A DNA stretch of 51,386 nucleotides from Chara braunii (GCA_003427395.1 BFEA01000341.1:102953-154338), one strand, 5' to 3'; shown: positions 1 through 12,521, numbered from the stretch's first letter. Numbers and translations: made by a program. The notes: generated by a model from the sequence alone, not told the origin.

Positions 1-6
1 AAAGGA

Positions 7-42
7 CTGTCTCTTATACACATCTAGATGTGTATAAGAGAC

Positions 43-44
<2 letters not shown>
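7..44. other. Nextera mate-pair junction adapter (artefact)
   Basis: Two 19-base Tn5 mosaic-end sequences lie head to head with no spacer: CTGTCTCTTATACACATCT (7-25) and its reverse complement (26-44). This is the exact layout of the Illumina Nextera mate-pair circularisation junction, so these bases are library-construction sequence and not genome. The join between bases 1-6 and 45 onward is therefore not trustworthy. Confidence 0.95.

Positions 45-82
<38 letters not shown>
45..82. repeat. (GA)n microsatellite
   Basis: Near-perfect GA dinucleotide run directly after the adapter. Similar GA/CT tracts border the gap at 12096 and fill the LTR at 8097-8217, so this low-complexity sequence probably promoted the chimeric join. 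Confidence 0.9.
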
Positions 83-85
<3 letters not shown>

Positions 86-541
86 GGATGAGGATGTGAG
101 GGCACGTACCTGGTCTTGGCGATGGTCTACAGGGTCGACATCTTCATGTACTTCGATTGTTGCTGCTGACGTCAACAGGATGCATTGTCAATTCGTAGGC
201 TGCTAGTAGCTGTGTGATCGTAGTCTGGGCGCTGAGCGCCAAGTAGGAGAAAGGGCTCTGGATACATATGTTGGTGGTGGCAAGAGTATGCTCTCATTGA
301 CATCCGGATTCGGAGCTTTGGTTCTCCATTGGTGGAATATCAGTGCATTTCTGCTTTCTGGACAGCGCTGGACTTTCTGGCTTTCAATGTGATTTTCTGG
401 TACCTCCGAACTCTTTGGGGACTTTGGGAAAACTGCCAGTTTTCCCTAATTTCCCAACACTGGCGGAGGTACTAGTGGTTTAAGGAGAATCTTATTGCTC
501 TTAAAACACCGACTCAATTCAATCTTCCAGGATACTCATAT
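83..541. other. Unassigned left flank of the first Gypsy element
   Basis: I see no gene here. The end of this stretch is the pre-insertion target of the Gypsy element that starts at 546. It shares loose similarity with 37880-38050 (the tcatgtac and ggcgctggg blocks), which may mean that it is old LTR sequence of another family. Confidence 0.4.
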
Positions 542-545
542 GCTC

Positions 546-1336
546 TGCAATGAGTCGCAAGTCCATCACCCTCAACAAGAATCACATGAAAGATTGATAC
601 GCAAAATATCGTCATTATACATAGAAAGAGTTCATGTCTTCCGCGGTTTCTGCTGCTCACACAGTCTCAGACTCAAACCTCTTTCTCTCTCTCTCTGGGG
701 TCTTGTTTCACTCAACCTCACAGTCTCTCTCTCTCCCTTGGACCGTGCCCTGAATGCACCTGCTCAGATCAGACTCCAACCGTGGCGGCTATGGGCGCCC
801 TGCTTCCCTATCACCATCCTAGCTATGGCTGTCGTCGGCGCTCTCTTTTTCATCGCGCGTTGTCTTGCCCAAGTCACTGTGTCACACAAGCATTAGCAGC
901 GCTTCCGCAACTTCACGAATGAACAACTGTGTCCGCTGCTGAATTGTAGCAGCTAAATATAGGATTTGGACTTGGGTTGGCCTGCCTCAGATCGGTACCG
1001 GTCAGCAGCGGCTTGTCTGTTGCAATCATTTTGTCGGTCTGGAAGCTTCCTGGACTTTCCTGGGACTTGCTGCAATTTTTGTGGACTTGGGGACTGGACT
1101 TTGACTTTCCGGACCCTTCTGTGGGGTACCGGACTGGCTTCCAGACTTTTTCTGTTGGGTACCGTACAGGATGTACCATGACTTGACTTTCGGATGTTTT
1201 CTGACTTAGGCCTACAACGCTTCAACTGGCCTATCGGACCTACCCCTCTTGACGCTGGGACTTGGGACTTTGGAACCTTTTGGACTTTGTGGATTTGGTG
1301 CCGGCTTTCAGGGGTCTGCAGGGTGAAATCCTTTCA
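546..1336 (-). repeat. 3' LTR of the first Gypsy element (791 bp)
   Basis: It matches 7855-8876 along its length, for example the blocks at 683-830 against 8215-8370 and 955-1330 against 8475-8870. It lacks the long CT expansion and about 55 bp near its left end that are present in the other LTR. It starts TGCAATGAG and ends CCTTTCA on the plus strand. Confidence 0.88.
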
Positions 1337-1429
1337 TTCCCGCCGGCCTAATTTCGAGGTCCTCTGGGAAAAATACATACTTCACCTCTCTGCGACATTG
1401 ATTCATTTCCTCGCTGTCTCATAATAGGA

Positions 1430-2522
1430 AACGATATCTGGTGCAGTTTCTAGAAGCTCATCCCTTGTGAACCAGAGATCTTCTTTGGGCTCTTGGTACG
1501 CAAATCTGACTTTATATTGTCGCTGGGGTCGTCCCCTTCATCCTGATCGGTAGACATCTTCAGCTATGATTTTGTCAATGTCATATCTACCATCCATATC
1601 ATGCGGAATCATTGACCTTCGTGATGGGAACTCATCAGTGGTCGTACAGGGGAGTAACTTGGATGCGTGGAAAACGGGATAAGTGTGTAGATGCGGCGGA
1701 ATCTCAATCGTGTAGGAGGGACCATCTGCATCTCCGATGACGTCTAGAACTTGCCAAGGTCCTCTGTATGCTGGCAACAGTTCCTGTGATATACCTTCCT
1801 CGGGGAGGAATTCCTTGGACTTGACCCAGACTAAGTCACCTACAACAAACTGCAATGGTCTGAGGTGCTTATTAGCTTGTTCTATCATCTGATGCTAGGC
1901 CTTTCTGATGTTCTCAGTCACGCGTTTCAAATCTTTCTCATACTGCGCAGCAAACTCTCTAGTACCGGGCGGCAGTCTTTGAATCTGGTCCGGGTTTAGA
2001 CTATCTATATGCCGCCTAGGACGCCATCCCATATGTAGCTTGTTAGGTGTCTGTGAGGTAACTAAGTGTACCGAATTGTTTTATGCACTCGCCACCTTGA
2101 GGAGGTGTTCGTCCCAATCCTCCTGGTCTGGTCTAATATACATCGGAAGCACTTGTTGTAGCAGCTTGTTCATCTGCTCTGTCAGGCCGCTAGTCTTGGG
2201 GTGTAGAACTGACAATATGGTCAACTTAGACCCATAGACTTTCGTCCATTGCTGCTAGAACCATGCCTTTAACCGTTCCTACTCTTGACCTTCGTGTCCA
2301 TGAAATCAATTGACGGACTCGTCGGGCCAAGATTTTAGCAGTCCTATGGGAGGCTGCATGGACCTCTTTGTTCTGCTGACAGACTTTGCAGCCTTGGATA
2401 TAAGTGATACAATCGTGTTTCATGCTGGGCCACGTGTAGGACTGAAGGAGGGTTGCGTCTTCCTCCAACCAAAATGTCCCTCGCTGTCGCGGCATTCCCC
2501 TAAAATCAGACTCGGGACGCAC
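1430..2522 (-). pseudogene. Integrase and chromodomain remnant, core deleted
   Basis: The zinc-binding end is clear at 2430-2350 (YTWPSMKHDCITYIQGCKVCQQNK, partly quoted as CKVCQQNK). Soon after it the frame shifts and the catalytic core is missing between its first Asp region and the later Glu region near 2200. The C-terminal part resumes at 1888-1538 with GDLVWVKSKEFLP, LPAYRGPWQVLDVIG and YPVFHASKLLP, the classic GPF/Y module. A chromodomain-like tail (YDIDKII, then after an in-frame TGA, QYKVRFAYQEPKEDLWF) runs to about 1430. It matches the tail at 13815-13960. Confidence 0.85.
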
Positions 2523-2736
2523 AGTCTATCGTTCACATCAGTCTTCTCAAGTAACAGTCCGTCGGCCATTCGGTAATCTGAGACTTCGTTAGGCGCAATT
2601 TGTACGTTCTTAATCAGGTCGCTATAGACAGAATCGTTTACTTATGTGGCCTTAATTTTCTGCTGCAGGTCTGCGCTTAGGTCTACGTCTGTCACTATCG
2701 CTCCAAAGAAGTCTGCGCGCCTACTCAAGGCGTCGG

Positions 2737-3162
2737 CTACAGTGCTATACTACCTTTGATTGGCTTTAGTTCGAAGTCAAATTGGTCGACCTCTGCGGCC
2801 CACCTAGTCAACTTAGGAGTCTTCTGGGCCTGTTTTTTCAACCATCTAAGTGTCTCCTGATCAGAATACACTTCGAAGTGCCGGTCTAGGAGATAATGCC
2901 GGCAGTGGTCTAACGCCTGTCTCAATGCACACAACTCTCTATCATACGTCGACACGGCGACCTTCTCACTACTGGATTGCGTCAGTCGTGACAATGAACG
3001 AAAGAGACGGGTCTGTTGTCTTAAGGACCGGGGGGCCGAGTATTCAATCAAGCACTTCTTCAGTCTCTTAAATGCTGAGGTGCAATATTTATCCCACTTC
3101 CAAACGGTCTCTCTCTTTAGCAGTTTACGCAACAGTGCAACGATGGTAGTGAAATTGCGCAC
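2737..3162 (-). pseudogene. RNase H domain remnant
   Basis: The segment begins with the RT-RNase H connection (WKWDKYCTSAFKRLKK) and ends with STYDRELCALRQALDHCRHYL and FEVYSDQETLRWL, the conserved second half of the Gypsy RNase H domain. The first part, which should hold the initial catalytic Asp in a TDAS-like motif, is scrambled (PRSLRQQTRLFRSL), consistent with compensating indels. RNase H removes the RNA strand during cDNA synthesis. Confidence 0.8.
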
Positions 3163-3188
3163 AAATTTTCGGTAATAGTTGGCCAGAC

Positions 3189-4144
3189 CTAGGAACGAAT
3201 GCGTATGCCGCGGGTCGGCCGGTCCCTAATCGCTGCTATGTTTGCGTCCTCCAGTCTAACTCCATCTCCGTCTACGACATGTCTGAGATACAAGACTCGG
3301 CGCTTAGCCCACTCACACTTCTTCGGGTTCAACTTGAACTTAGCCTCGTGCAACTTACTCAAGATCAAACGAAAGTGTTCCTGATGCTCTTTTAATGCCT
3401 TGCTAAAAATCAGAATATCATCTAGGTATACGACAACAAATTTATCTAACCATTCTCTAAAGAGATCGTTAATGCATCTTTGAAATGTGGCAGGGGCATT
3501 CGTCAGCCCAAACGACATCACCACAAACTCATAGTGACCGTAACGGGTCCTAAAAGCCGTTTTGTGCTGATCCTCGGGCTGTACCTCTATTTGATGGTAG
3601 CCCGATTTCAGGTCTATCTTCAAAAAATACTTACAACCTTGCACCCTGTTCAGCAAGTCGTCTATACGTGGCAACGGTTCAGCGTTCTTGGCAGTGATCG
3701 CTTTCAGCCCCCTATAATCAATACACGTGGCAGTTCGCCTCCCTTCTTCGACACGAATAAAACCGGCGCGCCGTAGGGCGACGAGCTAGGCTTAATCCAC
3801 CCCTTCTCGAGCAACTCACCGAGCTGCTTGCGCTCTTTGGGAGGCATTCTATACACGGGGCCCTTCAGAGCTCTACTACCAAGTTCAGTCCCGATCCGAT
3901 GCTTAATCTCTCTTTCTACTACTCCTCTAGGGCTCTCTCCCACGACTGCGGACTCTTTCAAGAGACTCTTTACCCGGGGCGGTGTCACCTCATCTTCCTT
4001 CTTCTCTTCACTAACCGGTTTGGCATAGGCAACGAAGACCTTGTTAACTAGGTTGTCTTTAGATACGTGCCTGGCGAACGCAGGGGCACTCGTGCAACAT
4101 AGGGACGCACTAGACTCTTCTCCAGACAAATGGAACAACCACAT
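3189..4144 (-). pseudogene. Reverse transcriptase, Ty3/Gypsy, frameshifted
   Basis: Fingers/palm entry is visible at 3850-3720 (YRMPPKERKQL, then SSSPYGAPVLFVSKKGGEL). A frameshift near 3720 then destroys the expected IDYR motif. The next frame (3674 down) holds the palm: FLKIDLKSGYHQI (motif A Asp), FGLTNAPATFQ (motif B), and YLDDILIFS (motif C, catalytic Asp pair), followed by HVVDGDGV of the thumb. RT copies element RNA into cDNA. The catalytic residues persist but the protein is split, so I call it a pseudogene. Confidence 0.9.
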
Positions 4145-4159
4145 TTTCTTCTTCCCACC

Positions 4160-4500
4160 TTTGGGACTGGGCAGCCAACACGGTGTTTCCCCAATACATC
4201 CCTAGGATGATGTCACAAGGTAAGTTCTCCTCCACTAGAAGGGTCAGGGAGTGCAACACTTTCTTCCCCCCCTCCAACCGAAAGTATGCCTAGACCCCTC
4301 TGACATACTCCTCTACTCGCATCTCACGATTATCCGCCAGTTTACTCACGACTGGCGCGCTCAACTTCTGCACCTTCATGCCGAGATGCAACTTTTTCAA
4401 TCCCTGTCGAGTAATATAACTATGGGTCAATCCACTATCGACTAATGCGCCTACTCACGTCCTACTACTCTCTACATCTATAATAAGCTGCCCTTTTGAA
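4160..4500 (-). pseudogene. Retropepsin (protease) remnant
   Basis: Reading the minus strand gives GQLIIDVESS, an in-frame stop, then GALVDSGLTHSYIT around 4430. DSG preceded by hydrophobic residues is the catalytic flap-side motif of retroviral-type aspartic proteases, which cut the Gag-Pol precursor. A second hydrophobic strand with the pattern CDIILGMYWG, equivalent to the ILG near the protease C-terminus, follows near 4200. At least two stops interrupt it. Confidence 0.65.
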
Positions 4501-4726
4501 CTCTTCTTCATTTCGACCCAGGTCTAGCGACAAGTGACCAGTTCATCGCCCGTGCCTGCGAGGGAACCACCTAGAGAGACCCTAGTGTGAGTAGTCTCTG
4601 AACAAGTATCTAGGTGGGGGCCTACATCAGACTGTAGTTGGGACCTTCAGACAAGTGGTTACTTGTTCTATGAGCGCTTCTACCTGTCCATCTATGCCTG
4701 AAGTCCCAGTAGGAGCAGCTTCAACT

Positions 4727-6874
4727 CTACCGGTCATTCCCTTTTGGGTTCTGGATCTCCAAACACAAGGGAATGATGTGGTTGGGGTCCTCGCACTTAA
4801 GACACAATCTATTATTCATTTGTCCTTGCCACAGGTCCTGCGTCATGTTAGGGGCCTTCCATGGCTCACCTGCTGCCCTACCCGAGTACCATGGGTATCC
4901 GCGACCCCTACCCATACCATTGTCGTTTACAAGGGCGTAATTGCTCCTTCCTCCTCCATAGGAGGCAAAACCATGACCATCCGGCGAAGATCCTTGACCC
5001 CTACCACCCCAATGGGAGCACCCTTCACCTCCATTCCCCTGAACGGCCTGTTCACATCCTCCTCTACGATGGCCTCCTCAACTCGGTCGTCTTTACCACG
5101 CCCTTCCCCACGGGCCGCAACAGCTGCATAGTCACCTCCCTGGGCTACTTGCCTGTTCTCGTCTCCTAACCCAAAATCTACCTGTTCATACGGGAGTGCT
5201 TCCACTCCACCTCCCTCGAAGGTCAACAAAAATTGGTTCCTACTCTCTATAGTTCCGGAGATGGTCTTGTCCTTCCACTTCTTCCCTTTCTGGAGGTCCT
5301 TATAGTAGTGGCAGAATTCTGGCTCTTGGAGAAAATCAGCCTGCTCTACGGCCTCCTTGCTAAACTTCTCATAGGTCATGCCTTCCTCTTTTGTTTTGGG
5401 GTAGAACTGTTACCTAAGGGGGCTAGGTAATGCTTTAGCAAAGTTCTCCAAGATCTGCTTCGCGGTGAGGCCATGATCGGGGCATTGCGACTATTCATCC
5501 ATGGTGGACTTAAGGGTGAACACGCTCCTCCACTGACACCTACCTATATTTAGGAGTAAATACTCGGCTCGTCGGGTGTGGTTTTATCCTCGAACCTCTC
5601 TTTCAGGGCCCTGAGGGGGCTAGGTAATGCTTTAGCGAAGTTCTCTAAGATCTGCTTCGCAGTGAGGCCATGATTGGGGCATTGCAGCAATTCGTTCATG
5701 GTGGACTTAAGGGCGAACACACTCTTCCACTGACACCTACCTATATTTAGGAGTAAGTACTCGGCTCGTCGGGCGTGGTATTTATCCTCGAACCTCTCTT
5801 TCAAGGCCCTAAAGAATGTCTGTACGTCAGTCTGTCACGAATATGCCACCATGGTTCCACAACCCGCACTTCTCATTAGGGACAAAGCAAAATTCGCAAC
5901 ATCTCCCCCTAGGCAGGAACTCGCCATCAGCACCTTGTCAAAGTGGGGGATCAATTGCGCATACAAGTACGTATCCATGGCTGCCTCCCATTGCACACAG
6001 CTTTCACCCTTTGCCCTTGTGAAGGTCCAAGGGATCTTCGCCTTCATTTTCTCCCTTCTCTCGCCCTCAGATTGCTTCACATCTTCTTTCTGATCTCCTC
6101 CTTTTTTGCCACCATCTCCATCATGTCCATCTCAATCGCCAGGTCGTCCGCCTCCTCCACCCTTCATCTGGGCGGCCACCTCCGTGAGCTTGTTTATGAG
6201 GATATCTTCTAATCGATGTGGGTGGTGGGCAGCCCTCTGTTCTATCTGGTGGAGATTTGCTATGACATAGTTGTTCCATTTACTCTTAAATTCTTCTTGG
6301 TGGGCTTCTATCCGTTCTACAGCGGCGCGGGTCACAGCGTTCTCCTGGGCGGAGTGGACTGCTTCGGTGAGGAGGCCTAACTGGGCTTTGACTTCAATTT
6401 CTCCTTCAACTTCTGCCGGATCGCCTCTCCCTCCTCCGTTAACTTCTTTTCCTCCTCGAACTCTCTCCTCTTCTGCGCCATCAGCCTAGCAGTAATGGCA
6501 CTCTCCCGTTCCTCAATCAAGAGGGCTCTTTCTCGAGCGCCAGCAGTCTACAATTTGGCCCAAAATACTTTCAGTTCTTCTTCAGTTTTGTCTGGTGGCC
6601 TCTCCTTTGAAAACCCGAACCTGGCCAGCCAGTCACATGCCTCCTCTTGCTGGCTGCTCTCTCCTTTGTCTGGCTGTTCAACCCCTTCTCTCTTCTCGTC
6701 TTCTTCCTCCAACACTTCAGTTTCTTCTTCCTCCACGATCTCCCTTGCCTCTTCTTCCATCTCCTTTTGTATCCTTTCTTCTATCCTTTTCTGCTCCTCT
6801 TCCAATTGCTTTTTCTCCTCTTCCATCTTCTTTTTCATCTCCTCCTCCTCCTTTTTCAACTTCTCCGCCTCCAC
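4727..6874 (-). pseudogene. gag remnant with CCHC zinc knuckle
   Basis: Several short reading frames in gag order. First comes a Glu/Lys-rich predicted coiled coil (6874-6548), then a capsid-like part (6335-5550, with the PWTF and NELLQCPNHGLT segments), then a basic and acidic linker (5379-4927). Last is a nucleocapsid zinc knuckle, CLKCEDPNHIIPLC, fitting CX2CX4HX4C (4915-4727). Gag forms the particle that packages element RNA. The frame is broken in at least four places and contains a ~197-bp tandem duplication. Protein identity rests on the zinc knuckle and on its position upstream of protease and RT. Confidence 0.75.
5418..5811. repeat. ~197-bp tandem duplication inside gag
   Basis: 5418-5614 and 5615-5811 are near copies: both contain ggggctaggtaatgctttag, gcttcg.ggtgaggccatgat, and end in cgaacctctctttca. 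The unit length is not a multiple of three, so the duplication shifts the gag frame. Confidence 0.9.
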
Positions 6875-7387
6875 TCCTTCTGCTACTTCAGCTTCGCATC
6901 AATTTTAGCTTGCTCCTCCGGGGAATACAGCTGCGTGGACCTACCGGACCTAGACACCACGCCTAATGCGAAGGCATGGGGGAATCCTATGGGGAAGAGC
7001 AGGCGAAGGAGGGACCCCAAATCACACTGAGGGTCAAGAAACTGAGCATAGGATAGTCATCCATGGTGAGGTCCGGGCACAGTAGGTAGACTCCACCTGC
7101 TCATCACGTAGACCTAACCCTCAAGACTTACTTTCCTCAAAACTTAACACTAATCCTAACCTAGATCGGGGTATACAACTCTACTTCCATTCCCCACATC
7201 CGTCACTACACTCCCCTGGAGAGCTGGTCGCCAACCAGCTGTTTAAAGTCTGCCATCAAGGACCTCAGGAATGATTTAACAATGCAAACAGGACATCGCG
7301 GCCACCAGATGCAGGTTCGTTCTCAAGACTTGAAGTCCCTCACTGTGTCAGCACCGATTCGTCAAGTACCAGTCTTAGGGATAGACG

Positions 7388-7604
7388 GGTTGTTTTACGA
7401 GCGCCCACCGCACATGCCCATGCTCCCTACTCTCGGGTGATACATCCAGCTGCTGAGCATCTGCCTATCAACCTACTCCCTTCACTGCGTCAACTCCGGT
7501 TCAGGGCTGTGCCGGTCAGTACTGGTCATTGGGCTGGCCAGGTTGTTTTACGAGGGCCCACCGCTCATGCCCACGTTGCCTACTTTACGGGTGATTCATC
7601 CAGC
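7388..7604. repeat. Duplicated ~65-bp block in the Gypsy 5' leader
   Basis: 7388-7453 and 7539-7604 share the frame gggttgttttacgag...catgccca...gggtgat.catccagct. A third copy in the opposite orientation sits at 12667-12737. The stretch between the primer site and gag (6910-7841) otherwise has no coding sequence that I can recognise. Confidence 0.75.
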
Positions 7605-7841
7605 TAATGGGTTCAGTCAACATGCATCCTCAACACGTAAGACAGACTCAAAGACTCAAGCAGCAAAGACGACGTGCAACCAGTTGACATCAACAGAAAT
7701 GACTGATTGCAACAGAGGTCTCCAGGAAAGTTCAGGGAAGGTATCGAGACAAAACAAAAATGGATCCGCCCCTTTTTTCTTTTTGCCCGCCTGCCTTATC
7801 CCTTGCCAGCGCTGCTTCTCCAAGCGATGTAGCGGGATCCA

Positions 7842-7853
7842 GCTCCGATACCA
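7842..7853 (-). other. Primer-binding site, initiator tRNA-Met type
   Basis: Directly inside the 5' LTR the minus strand reads TGGTATCGGAGC, one mismatch from TGGTATCAGAGC, the common plant LTR-element site complementary to the 3' end of initiator tRNA-Met. It fixes the element's direction as minus. Confidence 0.8.
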
Positions 7854-7854
7854 G

Positions 7855-8876
<1,022 letters not shown>

Positions 8877-8880
8877 GCTC
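8877..8880. other. Target-site duplication GCTC (partner at 542-545)
   Basis: GCTC follows the right LTR and also precedes the left LTR. Four to six bases is the usual Ty3/Gypsy range. The match supports a single intact integration event and not two unrelated solo LTRs. Confidence 0.75.
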
Positions 8881-10520
8881 AATCAGACAAGCAAAGAAAT
8901 TCCATGAGATTGAAATTGGGAGATGGAAAAAGAAAGTCAGAAACGATTTAAGAAATGCTAGTTGGGTATTTGGGTAGCTGAAGTTTGACCATCAAAATTT
9001 AGATCAAAATTAGGGGTCACGAATTAAGATGTCAAAACGACTCGCTTCAAATCCGCATCGGAATTTCAGAATTAAGCATACACTTAGAATTTTGTGTGGA
9101 AGTAGTAGAGATTTCTTGGAGGAAAATGATAGGAATTTAGATGATGATCGTAATCAGGGATTATTTTGGAAAATAATAATACCGACTATTTTAGATTCGA
9201 GAATAGGAGAAGTATTTTTGGAGCGAAGTAGGAGCACTAACAAAAACGACTAGGGCGGGAGACTAGGGATATATGACAGTTTCAGAAGACCCGGAAATAA
9301 AAAGGGACTGCCAACACGGAGAGGACATCAAAAAAACCTACGTGAGAGCACCTTGTTCTCCCCGTAAATGAGGTTCCTAACCCTGCACCCTCCTCCAACA
9401 ACAACGAAACACACCAGCACAGGGGAACGATTTCACTCGCGTTCATGAATAGAAGCCTGTAGAAGCCTAACAGATCAGCGTTGAAAGCTGTGTGTGCTCA
9501 CACCACTTTATGCCTTGCCGCGACATAACCAACCATCCTGAAACAACATGCTTTGACAACTCCTGGTCGATTACCTGCTCATGAACGTGATCCTCCCCAA
9601 GCCTCGTCATTCCCTTATCTTGAGGTGCACCGAGATGCCAATCCAACGAAAACACAGAGCTTCTTGAAAGATCAGCAGTCACCACAGTAGCATGATCACA
9701 GGTACTTGTGTAATCTGAGAGGAGCAGAGCACAGGAGCAAACATGTCAAAAAAACCTCCACCGTCCCTTCTTCAACCCTCCTTCCATTGCCCAGACCCAA
9801 CCCCACCGCCTTCGGGGAAGAAACTCCAAGCGTCCCCCCATCCGCTAGCTACCCGGCATCAACCGCCCTCCACAACATCAGTGCCAGCACGAATGCACCA
9901 ATGACCATCCTTGACACAGCAAGCTGATAGATGGCATGGCCGCACCTCATCAAGCCCGTTGACGAGTTCACCATAGGGGATCCAAGTCATTGGAAGAGTC
10001 GCCCATCCGCCATGTAGGACAGCCAAGTTGAAGAAGAGAGGAGAGGGTCACATTGTAACAGAAACCCTCACGCACCCCCATCACCACCTTCCTCAAAAAC
10101 CGCTCACTCCGCTACCCCAAGGTCCGACACCCAGTGAAGCCCTCGAGCGCCACCATCGCTACTTCTTCAAAAACACTCAATCCGCTGTGCGAGCTTCAAC
10201 GTACGGTGGCTTCCAGAACCGCCTGGTTCCCGTGTCGGGCCGGCAGCACTGCGCCACCAGCCAGCTCCCAAAACGAAAAGGAAAAAAGAAGGAATATCAA
10301 GTTTTCTTTTCCTGGAAACCTGGTAATCCCTGAAGAATTCAGTCTACAAAATGCCAAACTGCTGGAAAAAGCCATAGCGCGTCACCTTAAAAAAGGGGTA
10401 ATAAACTATACTGGCTGCTGAAACCAGTCTAGCAAACACACTTCTGTTTAGGACTAACTGGATTGGGGCGATTTATTACTTGGTCAATAGACACGTTAGT
10501 GGTGTAAGCTTTTTTCCAAT
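8881..10520. other. Unassigned region, no gene recognised
   Basis: Mixed-composition sequence. Overlapping plus-strand frames at 10028-10421 (about 100 codons each, one ending in a stretch with FSFPGNLVIPEEFSL) look somewhat protein-like but match no family that I know. The surroundings have stops in all frames. It lies upstream of the HAD exons and could conceal 5' exons, but I see no HAD motif I (DxDGT) here. Confidence 0.3.
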
Positions 10521-10704
10521 CTAGGACTTTTTTGACTGAATCTGGCCGCAATCATGAGCACATTCAATTTATTTGCATACCCCAGTGCTGTTCCAGAATA
10601 GCCATTGTGGATGGTTTCAATTGCTTGCTAATTGAGACTTCAAACGCCATTAGACAGCTAAGCTACCAATCAGTCGACAGTCAAGAGTGATCTATGACTG
10701 TCTA

Positions 10705-10793
10705 AGGGCATGCATGCTCACACTAGGACTTTTTTGACTGGATCTGGCTGCAATTCACATTCATGTGAGAAAGTCGTAGTGTGAGTATGCCCT
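10705..10793. mobile_element. Short terminal-inverted-repeat element (MITE-like)
   Basis: The left end AGGGCAT...CTCACACTAGGACTTT (10705-10732) is the imperfect reverse complement of the right end AAGTCGTAGTGTGAGTATGCCCT-type sequence (10771-10793). The length is only 89 bp. A second, solitary copy of the interior (ctaggacttttttgactg..tctggc.gcaat) lies at 10521-10551. No clear target duplication is visible, so it may be a fold-back fragment. Confidence 0.55.
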
Positions 10794-11336
10794 CACCAGC
10801 CTCTCTTAGGAATTTATACTTTATTAGTCTTTAATAGTCTTTATACTATTATTTTAATTATTTTATGCTGTATAGTATTTACTATTCTAGTTTATATCTA
10901 TTACTCTTATTATCTATTATTATTATTTGTCAACACTGGTTACAATCACTACGAAGTAACATTTCACCCTCTCTCCATGGTTGCTCTTTTTTGAAAATTT
11001 TTTGATTTTCTTTTTAATTATATGTAGCTTAGTAATGGTCATGGCAGGTAATTGGTAGTTTGCGATTGGTTTATTTTTAGTACTTGTACTACATGCTACG
11101 TGTGTGGCCTTTGATGAAACCCCCCATTTCCACATCTTGAGATCCCATTCATGCTCACAATTCCGCATTCACAGCTAACTTTTGTCCTATTTTATGTGCC
11201 TGTTTTCCTCTTTGGTACTTCACTATTATTATTTAATAAATTAAAATTTTTACTTAATTAGTATTCTGTCAATGTGGTGATTCCAATGATTTGTGTGGAG
11301 TCTGTGGACTAAATAGATTTGCGATTTGTCTTGCAG
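10794..11336. other. AT-rich intronic sequence upstream of the HAD exon
   Basis: Runs of TAT/TTA with no reading frame of note. It ends in the acceptor gatttgtcttgcag directly before the exon at 11337, so it is read as intron. Confidence 0.6.
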
Positions 11337-11440
11337 TGGTAATCGGTTGCGAGTGCAAGCGTCCCAAGCCTTTTCCTGATCCTTATCAGCAGGCGCTGGA
11401 GTATTTTGGGTTAAAGCCTGAGGAGGCATTTGTTTTTGAG
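11337..11440 (+). CDS. HAD-superfamily phosphatase, penultimate coding exon
   Basis: The 104-bp exon follows a good acceptor (tgtcttgcag) and ends at a good donor (GAG|gtacgagt). Its frame reads VIGCECKRPKPFPDPYQQAL and then EYFGLKPEEAFVFE. CKRPKPFPDPY is HAD motif III, with the Lys that stabilises the phospho-aspartate intermediate. FVFE leads into motif IV, which is completed by the next exon. The nearest family is the plant beta-phosphoglucomutase-like small HAD phosphatases (SGPP/GPP type), which release phosphate from sugar or glycerol phosphates in the cytosol or plastid. Earlier exons with the nucleophile Asp motif were not found and may lie outside the window. Confidence 0.85.
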
Positions 11441-12095
11441 GTACGAGTTGTGTTTTCTACTCTTTAAGTTTATTGAAATGCTTTTTCACCTTGCAGACCC
11501 CAAAGTTTACTGAAAGCCTTTTTCACCTTGACAAACCCCAAAAATTTGAGTCTCAGGGTCAAGGTCCGCAAGTCAGGGAAAGGCCCGGACGGCCAGAAAC
11601 AGAATAGTGTCAAGTCGGATACTCTCAGGCCACAAAGGTCAAAATTTGACTGGTACCCGTACTACCCGACCCTCAAGTGCAGTCCCACAGTCAAAATGCA
11701 GCAGCGCTCGAAGAAAAGTCTGGAAGGTACCGGGCCCCAATATTCCAAAGCAAACAGGCCGCGGCCGACTGGTACCAAGTCAAATCAGGCCCAGGCCAAG
11801 TGAAGTCCAGGCTGAGTCGAAGTCAATAAGAAGACCAGCCCGGCCTCATTCAAACAGATTGCTCATTTGCAAGAGGGTGCAAGCGCTGCTGGTGCTTGCG
11901 CGCTATTGCGAGTGGCTGAGCGCTGAGGAGCCCTGCTGGGCTGCGCTGTGCTGTGGAAGACAGGTGGCCATAGCCGCTCAGTAGTAGTAGTAGTAGGGTA
12001 TGTTTAGGAGGCGGATGTATCCAGGGTTAAGATCCTCATAGTAGTAGGGACTAAGAGAGTTCAAGAAAGAGAGGGAGAGAGGGAGAGTGAGGCAG

Positions 12096-12192
12096 NNNNN
12101 NNNNNNNNNNNNNNNNNNNNNNNNNNNNNNNNNNNNNNNNNNNNNNNNNNNNNNNNNNNNNNNNNNNNNNNNNNNNNNNNNNNNNNNNNNNN
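12096..12192. other. Assembly gap (97 N)
   Basis: Undetermined bases bordered on both sides by GA-rich low-complexity sequence. The gap size may be arbitrary. Confidence 1.

Positions 12193-12262
<70 letters not shown>
12193..12262. repeat. (GA)n microsatellite at gap edge
   Basis: Seventy bases of uninterrupted GA, the likely cause of the adjacent gap. Confidence 0.95.
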
Positions 12263-12263
<1 letters not shown>

Positions 12264-12266
<3 letters not shown>

Positions 12267-12365
12267 GACTCAAACATTGAATCTGTATAATATGGTGCTT
12301 CGCTGATGAGCGCCTGTGACTCAAACATTGAATCTGTATAATATGGTCCTGCGCTGATGAGCGCT
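12264..12365 (+). repeat. Two 51-bp tandem units in an LTR, with TATA-like box
   Basis: 12264-12314 and 12315-12365 both read tgtgactcaaacattgaatc then tgtataatatggt and gctgatgagcgc. The tataat core placed before a primer-binding site (12522) suggests that this is the U3/R part of an LTR, so the repeated unit may include its promoter. Confidence 0.75.
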
Positions 12366-12521
12366 TGATGACACAAACTCTGGCTCTGTACAATAGGATG
12401 ATTCATTGAAGTTTATGAGCAGCGCTAATCTGATCTCTCCATCTCTGGACTTGGTCTGGAATTTGTGTGAACTCTTATGATGCATGTGCTTGGAGTGACG
12501 ACATGAGTGGCTCATTGTAAT

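Noticed and set aside
12301-12365. Hammerhead-like CTGATGAGCGC in the 51-bp LTR repeats
   Set aside because: No paired stem II followed by GAAA; only the first core segment is present.
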